Shown one piece after another: positions 31,592 through 40,085 of a DNA stretch of 41,142 nucleotides. Origin of the DNA: an uncultured Prochlorococcus sp. (GTDB lineage: Bacteria > Cyanobacteriota > Cyanobacteriia > PCC-6307 > Cyanobiaceae). The stretch spans positions 1 through 41,142 of the forward strand of contig CACIRS010000010.1 of NCBI GenBank assembly GCA_902589115.1. The letters run 5' to 3'. Made by a program: the position numbers and the translations under genes. Numbering within the stretch: position 1 is the first letter of the stretch; every line of letters begins with the position of its first letter. The notes under the pieces were generated by a model. It was not told the DNA's origin. It saw only the letters and a list, made by a program, of their open reading frames with translations, and made no database searches.

Positions 31592-32751
31592 TATAAATAT
31601 CCCGAACATGTGCACCATTCAATGCATTCTGGTCTACGCATATGTTCTTCAGAATTAATACAATACCAATGAGGTCTAAATCCACAATCCTTTGGTTTCT
31701 GGCCACATGTAGTTGCCTTATAATCTTCTTCTGTAAATACCATAGTTCCATTACACATCCATACAGTTACTCCGCATGGATCTGGGCCAGGTATTGGACT
31801 TGTAGGATACTTACCTGAGTGATTTGATGTTCTAGCTTTTGCTCTATCCGAAATACATTTAGCTGACTTATTTTTTTCTATGCATGAATCCCAAGCTTCA
31901 GAACTACCCTTGTTTTCACCCAAGCAGAAAAAATATTGAGTATTACCACAAAATTCATTGGACATTGGCACAACATTCCCTGAAGAATCAGATGAATTAG
32001 TAGTATTTAATCCTCTTTGTTCAGTAACCCAATCAGAACACTTCTCTCCATACTTTTGTGCTAAGGCTCTATCATTAGCCTCTTTACTACCAGTTATCCT
32101 ACCCTCAAAAACCCAAGTTGTTTTTGTACAAGTATTAGTTGAGTCATCCCATCTTTCAAAAGAGCCTGTATTTTTTGCATTCATCCATTCTACAAAGGTA
32201 GCTTCACAAACTCGCTTTTTTTCTGCTAATTTTTTTTCTTCTTCCCACCTTGCTAACTGTTCAGCAGAGGCACCACAGTTATTTCCTGCCCAGCCCTTAC
32301 ATGAGCCTAAGCTTCTTGACTTTTCTGCCGGGAAAGCTTTTTTAGTAATCTTTCCGTCAACTATTGAGAAACCAAATTGATAACGTAATTTGTCTTGACT
32401 ATTAGTAGGTTCAAGCATTAAATCAGCACAGGTATTTGACCCTGATTTCGTCTTATAGCCCAAGGTTGCAAGTTTATCAGAAGAAATAGAGGCAGGAGTA
32501 AAGGTACTAAAATTTGATTCATCTAACCGATATTGTTGCAAACATTCTGCTGCTCCCATATTCATTATCGCTTTGGTTTCATCAACCTTTGACAACTCGA
32601 CAGTATCAATTATGTTCGGTACAGCAATAGCAGAAAGAGAGCTCAAAACTGCTAAAACAGCTGCTACTTCTATGATTGTAAAACCCTCGGAATAATTATC
32701 TTCTTGATATGGTTTTATATGTTGAATTTTTCTAGGAAGGTTTATAGACAT
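31591..32751 (-). CDS. Large cysteine-rich type IV pseudopilin
   Basis: This is a 386-residue prepilin. The N-terminal leader is 23 residues, cleaved at EG|FTIIE, followed by a hydrophobic helix (VAAVLAVLSSLSAIAVPNII). After about residue 70 comes a long exported region with some 19 cysteines in all. It includes repeats of tryptophan/cysteine segments such as FVEWMNAKNTGSFERWDDST and CKGWAGNNCG, and a dense C-terminal end (CGVTVWMCNG, then ECIEWCTCSGYL). It is more than twice the size of a standard pilin. Overlap with pilB by the TAATG junction ties it to the motor operon. A tip adhesin or priming minor pilin is a sensible guess. Confidence 0.8.
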   Translation of the reverse strand: MSINLPRKIQHIKPYQEDNYSEGFTIIEVAAVLAVLSSLSAIAVPNIIDTVELSKVDETKAIMNMGAAECLQQYRLDESNFSTFTPASISSDKLATLGYKTKSGSNTCADLMLEPTNSQDKLRYQFGFSIVDGKITKKAFPAEKSRSLGSCKGWAGNNCGASAEQLARWEEEKKLAEKKRVCEATFVEWMNAKNTGSFERWDDSTNTCTKTTWVFEGRITGSKEANDRALAQKYGEKCSDWVTEQRGLNTTNSSDSSGNVVPMSNEFCGNTQYFFCLGENKGSSEAWDSCIEKNKSAKCISDRAKARTSNHSGKYPTSPIPGPDPCGVTVWMCNGTMVFTEEDYKATTCGQKPKDCGFRPHWYCINSEEHMRRPECIEWCTCSGYL

Positions 32752-32916
32752 TTTTTTACCAAATTGTTACCAGAGATAACCAGCAAAATTAGATGCCCTT
32801 TACATGGCATAGCAACGACTGGTGAAAATGTCAACTACATTAAGCTATGAAAAGGCTTAAAGGATTAATTTTTTTAATTTTATATAAGAATAACGTTCTT
32901 TAAATAACCGATAAGA

Positions 32917-33441
32917 TTAAATATTGCCGTACAGCTTGATCTCCAAAATGGAATTACCTTGACGCAGAATAAGAGATTCTTTATCCATATCAATTTTATC
33001 AACTGTAATACCATTAGGAAGGAGACTAGTTGATAAACCACCAGTTTGCCCCTTTCTCAATTCGCCTCGCTCATCTAAGTATTGAACTAGAGCTATGTTG
33101 TCCTTGCCATCTGATATTATTCCATTTAATCTTAAATTTTTAGCTATTAGCTCTATTTTATCATTAGTGAATTGAGAGAAAGGGTCTTTTTTTCCTATTT
33201 CAAAGGAATTCTTCACTATCTTTTTACGAGGTAATTTAACAAAGGTATTTATATCTTCACTCGACTGTGCTTGAGTATTAGCTTTATCTGCTTTTTCTAC
33301 TGGAGGTGGTATTTGAACTGGCTCTGGGGAAAAGACTATGTCGGGATTTTGTGCGCACCCAGAAGCCAATACGATTGAAAATACTAGAGGAGGTAAAGTT
33401 AAAAAAGAATATCTGAGTTTGTTTGGGTAGGAAGTTTTCAT
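32917..33441 (-). CDS. PilP-like pilus lipoprotein
   Basis: This is a 174-residue protein with signal peptide and lipobox (LASGC, C29), so it is lipid-anchored. A proline-rich linker (about 30-70) follows. The C-terminal beta domain has the PilP-type pattern GKKDPFSQF (about 83-91), LRLNGIISDGKDNIALVQYL, GITVDKIDMDKESLILRQG and ends LEIKLYG. PilP binds PilN/PilO and docks the secretin PilQ in proteobacteria. Clear PilP proteins are rarely noted in cyanobacteria, so this is of interest. It is first in the minus-strand half, 165 bases before the cysteine-rich pseudopilin. Confidence 0.7.
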   Translation of the reverse strand: MKTSYPNKLRYSFLTLPPLVFSIVLASGCAQNPDIVFSPEPVQIPPPVEKADKANTQAQSSEDINTFVKLPRKKIVKNSFEIGKKDPFSQFTNDKIELIAKNLRLNGIISDGKDNIALVQYLDERGELRKGQTGGLSTSLLPNGITVDKIDMDKESLILRQGNSILEIKLYGNI

Positions 33442-33581
33442 TATGTCATCAATAATAATTAACTTTAAAGGTAAATAACCTATATATCAATATTGTGTTA
33501 TTGAAAATATATAAAACCCTTATTTGCTTGACTAGACTATATTGAATTGAAACCTATTTAATCCTTTAGCAGAAACTCCTC

Positions 33582-33905
33582 TTGATACCTTCAATTTTTA
33601 AGATCTTTTTTATAGTGATTAGTAAATCCTTTGATTACAAAGGATTCTCTACTAGAAAAGAATATTGGTATTTTATAGTTGCAAATTTCATTATTAGCCT
33701 TCTTATTAATATAATCTTCGGTATAGGGACTACTGTTTTTACCGTTTATACTTATATAATATCAATATCAGCAATACCATTAATGGTAAGGCGACTCAGA
33801 GATATTAATATGAAGTGGACTTGGCTTCTACTAGCAATTATACCTGTCATAGGTCAGATTATTTTGATAACATTATTCATTAGACCATCTAAAAGTCAAT
33901 CTTGA
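33582..33905 (+). CDS. DUF805 family small membrane protein
   Basis: This 107-residue protein starts at TTG 33582 (a GTG at 33615 is an alternative). The DUF805 signature is visible: FDYKGFSTRKEYWYFIVANF, then PLMVRRLRDINMKWTWLLLA, with three to four helices, and a C-terminal arginine-rich end (FIRPSKSQS). DUF805 proteins are inner-membrane proteins of unknown function. It precedes pilD by four bases on the same strand, so the two are likely cotranscribed. Confidence 0.8.
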   Translation: MIPSIFKIFFIVISKSFDYKGFSTRKEYWYFIVANFIISLLINIIFGIGTTVFTVYTYIISISAIPLMVRRLRDINMKWTWLLLAIIPVIGQIILITLFIRPSKSQS

Positions 33906-33909
33906 ATCA

Positions 33910-34728
33910 ATGAGTACATATAATCCAATAATGTATATCTTTACAATATTAATGGGATTGAGCATAGGAAGTTTTATAAATGTATTGGTATGGAGGTTGC
34001 CGCGAAATGAATCAATAATTTTCCCAGGTAGTCATTGCACAGTATGTAATAAAGGACTTAATTGGTACGATAATATTCCTTTAATTAGTTGGATTTACTT
34101 AGGGAGGAGATGTAGATATTGCAATAGCAAGATCAGCATAATTTATCCTATTACAGAATTAATATGTTCCATTACATTCCTAATATGTTTATGGGCAAAA
34201 CCTACTAATTATATATATATAAATTCTAGTATTACTATCATTCTAGGATGGATATTATCATCTATATTACTCACTATCACTATTATAGATATAAAATATT
34301 TATGGATTCCAAAATCAATATCTTATGGAGGTATTATTATAGGTATAATTAATATTTTTATTTTATCACTAATTTATAATCAATACCCTAGTAGTGAAAT
34401 TATAGTCAACCATATCTTGGCTAGTTTAATTGGATTTATCGCATTTAGTTCTATAAGCTTTATTGGCGAGATAATACTAAGAAAACCAGCTTTGGGATTA
34501 GGTGATGCAAAATTAATTGCTTTAACAGGTGCATGGTTAGGTATAAAAGGAGTACTTATAGTTATGTTTTTAAGCTTTATTAGTGCTGCGATATTTTCTT
34601 CTTTAGCTTTGTTAATTGGTTACATAAAAAGAGGAGATCCTTTCCCTTTTGGGCCTTTCATATCTCTTTCAACTTTTGCTGTATGGCTAATGGGAAATAC
34701 TTTCTGGATAAAAATATATTTCTATTAA
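33910..34728 (+). CDS. pilD: Prepilin peptidase / N-methyltransferase PilD
   Basis: This is a 272-residue, many-helix membrane protein. The N-terminal zinc-binding cysteines are C43-x2-C46 and C68-x2-C71. The catalytic aspartates are D127 (in IDIKYLWIPK) and D197 in GLGDAK. It cleaves the leader from PilA, the PilV-like protein and the cysteine-rich pseudopilin, and methylates the new N-terminus. Length is close to the family norm. It follows DUF805 by four bases and is followed by a strong hairpin terminator. Confidence 0.95.
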   Translation: MSTYNPIMYIFTILMGLSIGSFINVLVWRLPRNESIIFPGSHCTVCNKGLNWYDNIPLISWIYLGRRCRYCNSKISIIYPITELICSITFLICLWAKPTNYIYINSSITIILGWILSSILLTITIIDIKYLWIPKSISYGGIIIGIINIFILSLIYNQYPSSEIIVNHILASLIGFIAFSSISFIGEIILRKPALGLGDAKLIALTGAWLGIKGVLIVMFLSFISAAIFSSLALLIGYIKRGDPFPFGPFISLSTFAVWLMGNTFWIKIYFY

Positions 34729-34741
34729 TTGTATGCAAAAA

Positions 34742-34769
34742 AAAGAGGCCTTAACAAGAAGGCCTCTTT
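34742..34769. terminator. Bidirectional terminator between pilD and pilA
   Basis: AAAGAGGCCTT (34742-34752) pairs with AAGGCCTCTTT (34759-34769), an 11-bp stem with a six-base loop. A T-rich tail (plus) and A-run (left, giving T on the minus strand) flank it. It should end both pilD and pilA transcripts, whose stops are 13 and 30 bases away. Confidence 0.8.
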
Positions 34770-34798
34770 ATATAAAAGCTTGTTGGTGAAATAATTAA

Positions 34799-35269
34799 TT
34801 ACCAGGTACCAGCATTACAACCTAGAGCTAGATTATCTCCAGTTCCAGTACCATTAATACATGTCTTTGCACCAGTAGCGGCGTTGTAACGAAAGGTAGG
34901 AGTTGAGTTATCATTGGCTGCCAATTGAAAAACATCTGCTGGATCACAAACTCCTACTGCTCCAGTTTGATGAGTCAAAGTATGCCCACTTGCTGCATAC
35001 GAACCGGCTACATAGGTTTGATTATTTTGGTCGCTATCAACAAGTTTTACAGCACATTCTTTAGCTAAATTTGCAAGCGTAGCTTTTGCTCCAGCGACTC
35101 TAGCTTCTGCATTGAGACTAGAAAATGATGGAATAGCTATAGCAGCCAAAATAGCCAAAACAGCTACAACTACTACAAGTTCGATAAGTGAAAATCCTTC
35201 TTCTCCAGGCTTAGTGGTTAAAACCCTCTTCGCCTTTGGTGAATTCAAATAAAGTTGAAAAGCTAGCAT
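34799..35269 (-). CDS. pilA: Major type IV pilin PilA
   Basis: This is a 156-residue prepilin. The long 25-residue leader ends at EEG|FSLIE, with glutamate at +5, and the classical helix (VVVVAVLAILAAIAIPSF) follows. The globular part is A/N/T-rich and contains C-terminal cysteines (GAKTCING and ALGCNAGTW), typical of the disulfide loop near the C-terminus. Another is in KECAVKL. It is the likely fibre subunit. The upstream 600 bases on this strand form a structured leader, described separately. Confidence 0.93.
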   Translation of the reverse strand: MLAFQLYLNSPKAKRVLTTKPGEEGFSLIELVVVVAVLAILAAIAIPSFSSLNAEARVAGAKATLANLAKECAVKLVDSDQNNQTYVAGSYAASGHTLTHQTGAVGVCDPADVFQLAANDNSTPTFRYNAATGAKTCINGTGTGDNLALGCNAGTW

Positions 35270-35290
35270 TAGTTTTAAAGAGAATTAAGC

Positions 35291-35322
35291 GTGTTTTGGG
35301 AAACACCCCAATTACAAAGGGG
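35291..35322. promoter_or_regulatory. Tandem hairpins in the pilA leader
   Basis: GTGTTT-TGGG-AAACAC (35291-35306) and CCCC-N9-GGGG (35306-35322) are adjacent hairpins. In pilA mRNA they end 21 bases before the ATG. They could form an attenuator, an mRNA-protecting cap or a target of a small RNA. No T run follows on the pilA strand, so simple termination is unlikely. Confidence 0.5.
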
Positions 35323-35351
35323 AGTTCTCTAATAATAGACCAATAATGTGG

Positions 35352-35438
35352 ATATGGCCATGTAAAACACCCTAGGCAGACTCATTCCGCTGGAAGAATT
35401 CTGAGGCCACTAAGGCAGGTTGCGGTTGCTGGCCATAT
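35352..35438. promoter_or_regulatory. Long-range imperfect hairpin in the pilA leader
   Basis: ATATGGCCA (35352-35360) is perfectly complementary to TGGCCATAT (35430-35438), enclosing 69 bases. Inside, 35370-35375 and 35410-35415 pair as a six-base stem only on the minus strand, where a G-T wobble replaces a C-A mismatch. Within that lies a smaller stem (CTCA/TGAG and TTCC/GGAA). The element lies 83-169 bases before the pilA ATG. A cis-regulatory RNA or separate small RNA is possible. Confidence 0.45.
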
Positions 35439-35746
35439 TTCTCTGGCTGGAGTCCAACAAATATCGTTGTTTCAATGAAAATAAATGCTGGCTAATGAGA
35501 CAAATGTGACGTAAACCTTGCCTAAAGTAAATCTTCCCAAAGGCATTAATATGAATCCTGTGGATGGGATTATGTAAATACTGGTGTCTTTAGTACCCAA
35601 CGCAATTATTGGAAAGTTTAGTTATTTTAATTTAAAGAAAAAATCATTTAAATTAACTAAATTATCTAATTAACTTAAGTTTTAAAGTGATTTATATGTG
35701 TTTTATCCATAGCTTAATTATTTTTTCTAGTACAGTAACCTTATAT

Positions 35747-35775
35747 TTCAACAGATAAGTCTGTGTCCATATAAT
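35747..35775 (+). promoter_or_regulatory. Promoter candidate before the GC-richer region
   Basis: TATAAT (35770-35775) is a perfect -10, with a weak -35 (TTCAAC, 35747-35752) 17 bases upstream. It predicts plus-strand transcription from about 35782, directly into the hairpin-rich stretch that has no convincing ORF. Confidence 0.45.
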
Positions 35776-35781
35776 GTTAAA

Positions 35782-36220
35782 TACCGATCTCTTGGACCCC
35801 CACCCCACCACTAGTTAAATGAGGAGAAGGATGGGTTCAAAGGTATCCGTATCCATTCTCATTAAGCCTCAGTAGGTACCTAAAGAGACAAATAAGATTA
35901 ACCAGTTCTACTAAACTATTATCTAAATCCATTGTGCTACAACTAGTTATAGAGTTAGTACTGGTAGGACCACCCTGAAAACTAGACCCGACTGCACCAG
36001 GCAGAACCCTTGTGATGCAGTCAGTTACGCCTAGCGAACCACCTTGCCGTGCAGCCCCAGTAGCATCGACCTGGTAACACCAGAAGAGGAATCAAAGTGA
36101 GGCTTCGTTTCCGATCATGCCGGTTTACGTTACGTTCACGACAGCTTCCTCAAGTCGAAAGAGAGTCAGATCAGAGCACTAGAAAAGGCTTTCACCAACA
36201 GAGCAGTTGATATAGAGCAT
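35782..36220 (+). ncRNA. Possible structured RNA, unidentified
   Basis: This stretch, between pilA's upstream region and purK, is visibly richer in G and C than any intergenic DNA here. Hairpins include GAGAAGGAT (35824-35832) with ATCCATTCTC (35851-35860), GACTGCA/TGCAGTC (35990-35996 with 36016-36022) and CTGGT-AAC-ACCAG (36071-36083). No hallmark of RNase P RNA, SRP RNA or a tmRNA tag is found. Cyanobacterial 6S RNA is reported near purK, but I cannot confirm that here. A decayed gene is the alternative, since short coding-like frames exist (for instance up to 36230). Confidence 0.3.
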
Positions 36221-36228
36221 ACTACTAA

Positions 36229-37422
36229 TTAATTAACTGAGTACATTGGCCAAATGGATCGCACTAATTCAAGTGCCTTGAATGCCTCTACTTTTCTAGC
36301 CTGACTATCTTGACTATTTAACAAAACGGTAACATGACCTAGTTTTCTTCCTGGTATTTCCGAAGTCTTACCATACCAGTGAAGATTTAAAGACTCATGT
36401 TGACGAAGTTTCTCCAATCGATTTTGTATTGGCAAAGTATCTGTATTAGAAAGACCTAATAAATTAACCATTAATGCTCCAGGTACAATCATTTTTGGAT
36501 CAGGTATTGGCAAATCTGCAGCAATACAGAGTTGCTGATCAAATTGGCTACTGTTACAAGCTTCAATTGAAAAGTGAGCAGAGTTATGCGTTCTTGGTGC
36601 TATTTCATTAACCATTAATCCTTCTTTTCCATAAAAGAATTCGATAGCTATTACTCCAATATAATTTAATTTATTAAGAATTGAAAGAGCAATATTATAG
36701 GTTAAAGCTTCAACATCTTGCCCTACCGAGGCTGGCGCAAGTACCCAATCACAAACATTTTGAGCTTGAGAAGTTTCAACTAGTGGAAAAGTTCTTACTA
36801 TTCCAGTCCTGTCTCGGGATGCAACTATTGCTAATTCTTGATCATAATCAACCCATTTCTCTAAGAACCAATCGCGAGGATTTACATTTTTGATCAAATC
36901 ACTTAAAGCATTAATATCTTTTATAATTTTTGTTCCCTTTCCATCGTAGCCCCCCCTACCAGACTTAGCCATTAAAGGGAAATTCCAACCATAAGGTAAT
37001 TTTAAAGAATCAATTTCTTTTGAATCAAGTCTTAGCCAATCTGGCCCAGATATATTCAGCTGATTTAATAATTGCCTCTGTGAGATCTTATCTATCAAAG
37101 GTTCTAGTGCTGACAAGCTAGGTACAAATAGATTATTTTCTCTATCTATTTTTTTTAATCCAGATATATTTACCCATTCGTTCTCAAAGGTTACACATTT
37201 GCAATCAGTTATTAACTTTTTAGTGCCTGATATATCTGTTGAACTTGCCACCACAACTTTATTGGACTCAAGAGCTGCTGGATCTGACTCTGATCCAGTT
37301 TGAACTACTATTTTTATAGCTCTTTTTTTTGCCGCTTTCACTAGCATTTGCGCTAGTTGTCCTCCACCTACTACTCCAAGGGGGCTTTTTTGAATTCTCT
37401 GAGATGGTGAAGTGCTGATCAT
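36229..37422 (-). CDS. purK: 5-(carboxyamino)imidazole ribonucleotide synthase PurK
   Basis: This 397-residue ATP-grasp enzyme carries out the ATP-dependent carboxylation of AIR to N5-CAIR in purine synthesis. The N-terminal GVVGGGQLAQMLVKAA is the family's nucleotide-site loop, PLMAKSGRGGYDGKG is the ATP-grasp glycine loop, and NEIAPRTHNSAHFSIEAC is the catalytic block. The end (WYGKTSEIPGRKLGHVTVL) is also typical. Length is normal. It is divergent from aroB across about 300 bases. Confidence 0.95.
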   Translation of the reverse strand: MISTSPSQRIQKSPLGVVGGGQLAQMLVKAAKKRAIKIVVQTGSESDPAALESNKVVVASSTDISGTKKLITDCKCVTFENEWVNISGLKKIDRENNLFVPSLSALEPLIDKISQRQLLNQLNISGPDWLRLDSKEIDSLKLPYGWNFPLMAKSGRGGYDGKGTKIIKDINALSDLIKNVNPRDWFLEKWVDYDQELAIVASRDRTGIVRTFPLVETSQAQNVCDWVLAPASVGQDVEALTYNIALSILNKLNYIGVIAIEFFYGKEGLMVNEIAPRTHNSAHFSIEACNSSQFDQQLCIAADLPIPDPKMIVPGALMVNLLGLSNTDTLPIQNRLEKLRQHESLNLHWYGKTSEIPGRKLGHVTVLLNSQDSQARKVEAFKALELVRSIWPMYSVN

Positions 37423-37725
37423 TATTATTCAGAAATGCAGAAATGCTTGTTGCTCACTTCTTAGACTGGAAATATTCATGATAATATTATTAGTACTGTT
37501 TTGCAAATCTATTCCCCAGAGTAGTGTTAATCAAATAAATTGCTTTTATAAAATCCTATATCATTCCTTCAATACTTTAATTTAGCTACCATTTAAGGAA
37601 AGACCATCAGACCAAGAAATTAATAAATTTAAAGATATCTGGCTGAGATGACTTAATAGCAATACAATAATAGACTATATTATTAAATTAACCAGGTTAA
37701 CTTGAATGGACGTTTTTTCTTTATT
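37423..37725. other. Divergent promoter region purK-aroB
   Basis: About 300 bases between the two divergent starts, A+T rich. Two promoters must lie here, but no single pair of boxes stands out. A cyanobacterial 6S RNA gene is sometimes beside purK; I see no clear candidate in this stretch. Confidence 0.4.
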
Positions 37726-38844
37726 ATGAAAAGTACTTTGAATTCCTATTCAAGGAGAATTCCTGTAAAACTTGCAAATAATCCTTACGAGGTAGTTATT
37801 GGCGGTTCTGGACTATTGGGTATTAGTCAAGAACTTAGCAAAGCTGGATATACCAAAGGAATAAAAATACTTATAGTTTCTAATGAAGATGTTGCAAAGC
37901 ATTATGGAGAATCTTTAGTGAAATGCCTAGAAGAGGCAGGCTACAAAACGACACTTCTTATAATTAAAGCAGGGGAAAATCACAAGAATCCAAAAACGAT
38001 TGGATTAATACATGATGCTGCTTATAAAGCGAAACTAGAACGTGGGTCATTAATGATTGCATTAGGTGGCGGAGTAGTAGGAGATATGACAGGATTTGCT
38101 GCTTCAACATGGCTTAGAGGTATTGCAGTGGTTCAAGTTCCAACAACACTTTTAGCAATGGTAGATGCTGCTATAGGCGGGAAAACAGGTGTTAATCATT
38201 TTGGAGGTAAAAATCTTATCGGTGCATTTCACCAGCCAAAACTAGTATTAATTGATCCTAAAACTCTTTTGACTCTTCCTGATAGAGAATTTCGAGCTGG
38301 TATGTCAGAAGTTATAAAATATGGAGTAATTGGGGATAAAACTCTATTTAATCTTTTAGAAGAAACACCATGCATTTCTAAAATATCTGAAATAAGTAAT
38401 AACTTATTAGAACAAATACTAGAAAAATCTGTATCAGCCAAGGCAAAAGTAGTTGAGCTTGATGAAAGTGAGTCAGGGCTAAGAGCAATACTTAATTATG
38501 GTCATACATTTGGCCATGTTATTGAAAAGCTGTGTGGCTATGGTAATTGGCTTCATGGAGAAGCAGTTAGTATGGGAATGGTTGCTGTAGGTCAATTAGC
38601 CTTAGAATTAGGAAGTTGGGGAAAAGAAAGTCAAATAAGACAAAGGAATCTAATAAGTAAAACTTCTCTTCCTACTAAATGGCCTGAATTAGATTCAGAG
38701 AGTGTAATTAAAGCCCTTGAGGGTGATAAGAAGGTAATTAATGAAGCTATACGATTTATCATTCCAACTGAGATAGGTCACGTTGAAATTAGAGACGATA
38801 TTACAAAAAAAAAGATAAGAAGTTTTCTTGAGATTTTGAACTAA
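37726..38844 (+). CDS. aroB: 3-dehydroquinate synthase AroB
   Basis: ATG 37726 gives 372 residues; a TTG at 37702 would add eight. AroB converts DAHP to 3-dehydroquinate, the second step of the shikimate path. NAD-binding and metal residues are visible: [33 protein letters not shown], a metal-site region [24 protein letters not shown] and GEAVSMGMV. Length is normal. It overlaps the convergent gene at 38841 by four bases. Confidence 0.95.
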   Translation: MKSTLNSYSRRIPVKLANNPYEVVIGGSGLLGISQELSKAGYTKGIKILIVSNEDVAKHYGESLVKCLEEAGYKTTLLIIKAGENHKNPKTIGLIHDAAYKAKLERGSLMIALGGGVVGDMTGFAASTWLRGIAVVQVPTTLLAMVDAAIGGKTGVNHFGGKNLIGAFHQPKLVLIDPKTLLTLPDREFRAGMSEVIKYGVIGDKTLFNLLEETPCISKISEISNNLLEQILEKSVSAKAKVVELDESESGLRAILNYGHTFGHVIEKLCGYGNWLHGEAVSMGMVAVGQLALELGSWGKESQIRQRNLISKTSLPTKWPELDSESVIKALEGDKKVINEAIRFIIPTEIGHVEIRDDITKKKIRSFLEILN

Positions 38845-40040
38845 AAATATTTTTTTAGAAAAAGCGTTTCTAATTTCTGTTCATTGCTTGGTAATTCGCA
38901 ATGGCTTGATCTGTCGAATGCTAACCATCTAAATTCTCCCAAGCACAAAGGATCAACCAACCTTAATAAAGCCTCTCTTCTTCTAAAGGCCTCTGAAAGA
39001 TTATTACTATATTTTACTTGCAAAGAAGACAAACGTTCTGCAAGACCTAGTGCTAAAAGCGCTTGGCCTTGTCTTGCTTCTCCAATAAATTTAAATTGAT
39101 TTTTTTCTGCTTCTAAAATGAGAGTTTCTATACATAGATGAGAAGTTAAATCCCAAGAACCAGGTTCAGTCAATAAGTGCTGACTAGCAACTTGATTTTT
39201 GTAAGCGAGCATAGATCCTTTAGATCTATTTTGACTGTAATATCGTTTAGCTTCCATTGCATAATCTATTATAAGTAAATGACCTTTCTCTAAAGATCTA
39301 GAAGCTTGATGAAACCAAGGCTTTAAGTCTATATGCCACTCACTACACCAACCATCTAACGCTCCTGCAGGTGGAATTGATATACCCAATTTTCGTGATG
39401 CCTTATATATCTGAGATTTCAATTCCTCAGTTAAAGATAGATCTTTATATCTTAACTTCGAGTTTATTCCATTATTTAATAATTCAACCCCTAAACGTTT
39501 TAGTTTGCCATCTCTTAAAATAATTCTTTCAACTGGTAATACATCTAGACCTTCATTTGAAATAAGTATTCCTACTACGGGTGAGCGAGAAAGATCGTCA
39601 AAACTTTTCCATAAAACTTGTATATTATTTTTAGATGATATAGATTTTTTTTGTCTTTCAATCATAGATCGATTACATTCGACCAGGATTAATTGGAGCC
39701 TTGAAAGCAATTCTGGGCATATTGTTTCAAAAGCATCTATAAGATCAAATGATAAATTGCCATCGCCAGGTCCAAATTCTATAAGAGATAACCTTGTATC
39801 CTTAGATACAGTTTCTTCAAGTTTTTTAAACCATTGTGCTAATTGAGCAGCTAAGAGTTGAGCGAAGTCGTTACTTAAACTTGGAGAAGTAACAAAGTCA
39901 CCCTTTTCACCTATAGATACTTGTCCAGTGGAATAGAAACCAAATTCAGGGTCGTTTAACGACCAATCCATATATTCATAGAAGCTTATACTTCCTCCTG
40001 CATCAGAAATTCTCTTAGAAAGCCAAATTGGACAGTTCAC
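38841..40040 (-). CDS. MidA/NDUFAF7-type SAM-dependent methyltransferase (DUF185)
   Basis: This is a 399-residue protein starting at GTG 40040. The SAM-binding loop is [14 protein letters not shown] (about 87-100). The conserved entry [20 protein letters not shown] and the region [18 protein letters not shown] are family hallmarks. The MidA/NDUFAF7 group methylates an arginine of a respiratory complex I subunit in eukaryotes; the bacterial target is unclear. Length is normal. It converges on aroB with a four-base overlap and is divergent from the TPM gene, with 45 bases between starts. Confidence 0.85.
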   Translation of the reverse strand: MNCPIWLSKRISDAGGSISFYEYMDWSLNDPEFGFYSTGQVSIGEKGDFVTSPSLSNDFAQLLAAQLAQWFKKLEETVSKDTRLSLIEFGPGDGNLSFDLIDAFETICPELLSRLQLILVECNRSMIERQKKSISSKNNIQVLWKSFDDLSRSPVVGILISNEGLDVLPVERIILRDGKLKRLGVELLNNGINSKLRYKDLSLTEELKSQIYKASRKLGISIPPAGALDGWCSEWHIDLKPWFHQASRSLEKGHLLIIDYAMEAKRYYSQNRSKGSMLAYKNQVASQHLLTEPGSWDLTSHLCIETLILEAEKNQFKFIGEARQGQALLALGLAERLSSLQVKYSNNLSEAFRRREALLRLVDPLCLGEFRWLAFDRSSHCELPSNEQKLETLFLKKYF

Positions 40041-40085
40041 GGTTCAAGGTTTGATTAGAGAGAATAGGTACGTTTAGTTAAAAGC

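Larger units (their letters stand above)
35270..36228. other. Long gene-free region between pilA and purK
   Basis: Almost 960 bases with no convincing protein gene. From left to right: tandem hairpins, a long-range hairpin, an A+T-rich part (about 35600-35760), a strong -10 box, and a GC-richer stretch with hairpins. This is unusual for such a compact chromosome and points to regulatory or RNA content. Confidence 0.7.

Noticed and set aside
31958-32380. Plus-strand frame of 140 codons
   Set aside because: Antisense shadow of the cysteine-rich pseudopilin; no independent signal.
35352-35438. Cobalamin or cyclic-di-GMP riboswitch
   Set aside because: The conserved B12-box and GEMM core sequences are not present; only the hairpin is supported.
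35833-35849. T-arm-like GGGTTCAAAGG as part of a tRNA
   Set aside because: No acceptor, D or anticodon arms fit around it, and no CCA or tRNA-length cloverleaf is seen.
35782-36220. tmRNA, RNase P RNA or SRP RNA
   Set aside because: I looked for the tmRNA tag codons, the RNase P P4-type motif and the SRP tetraloop region on both strands and found none. The stretch stays unassigned.
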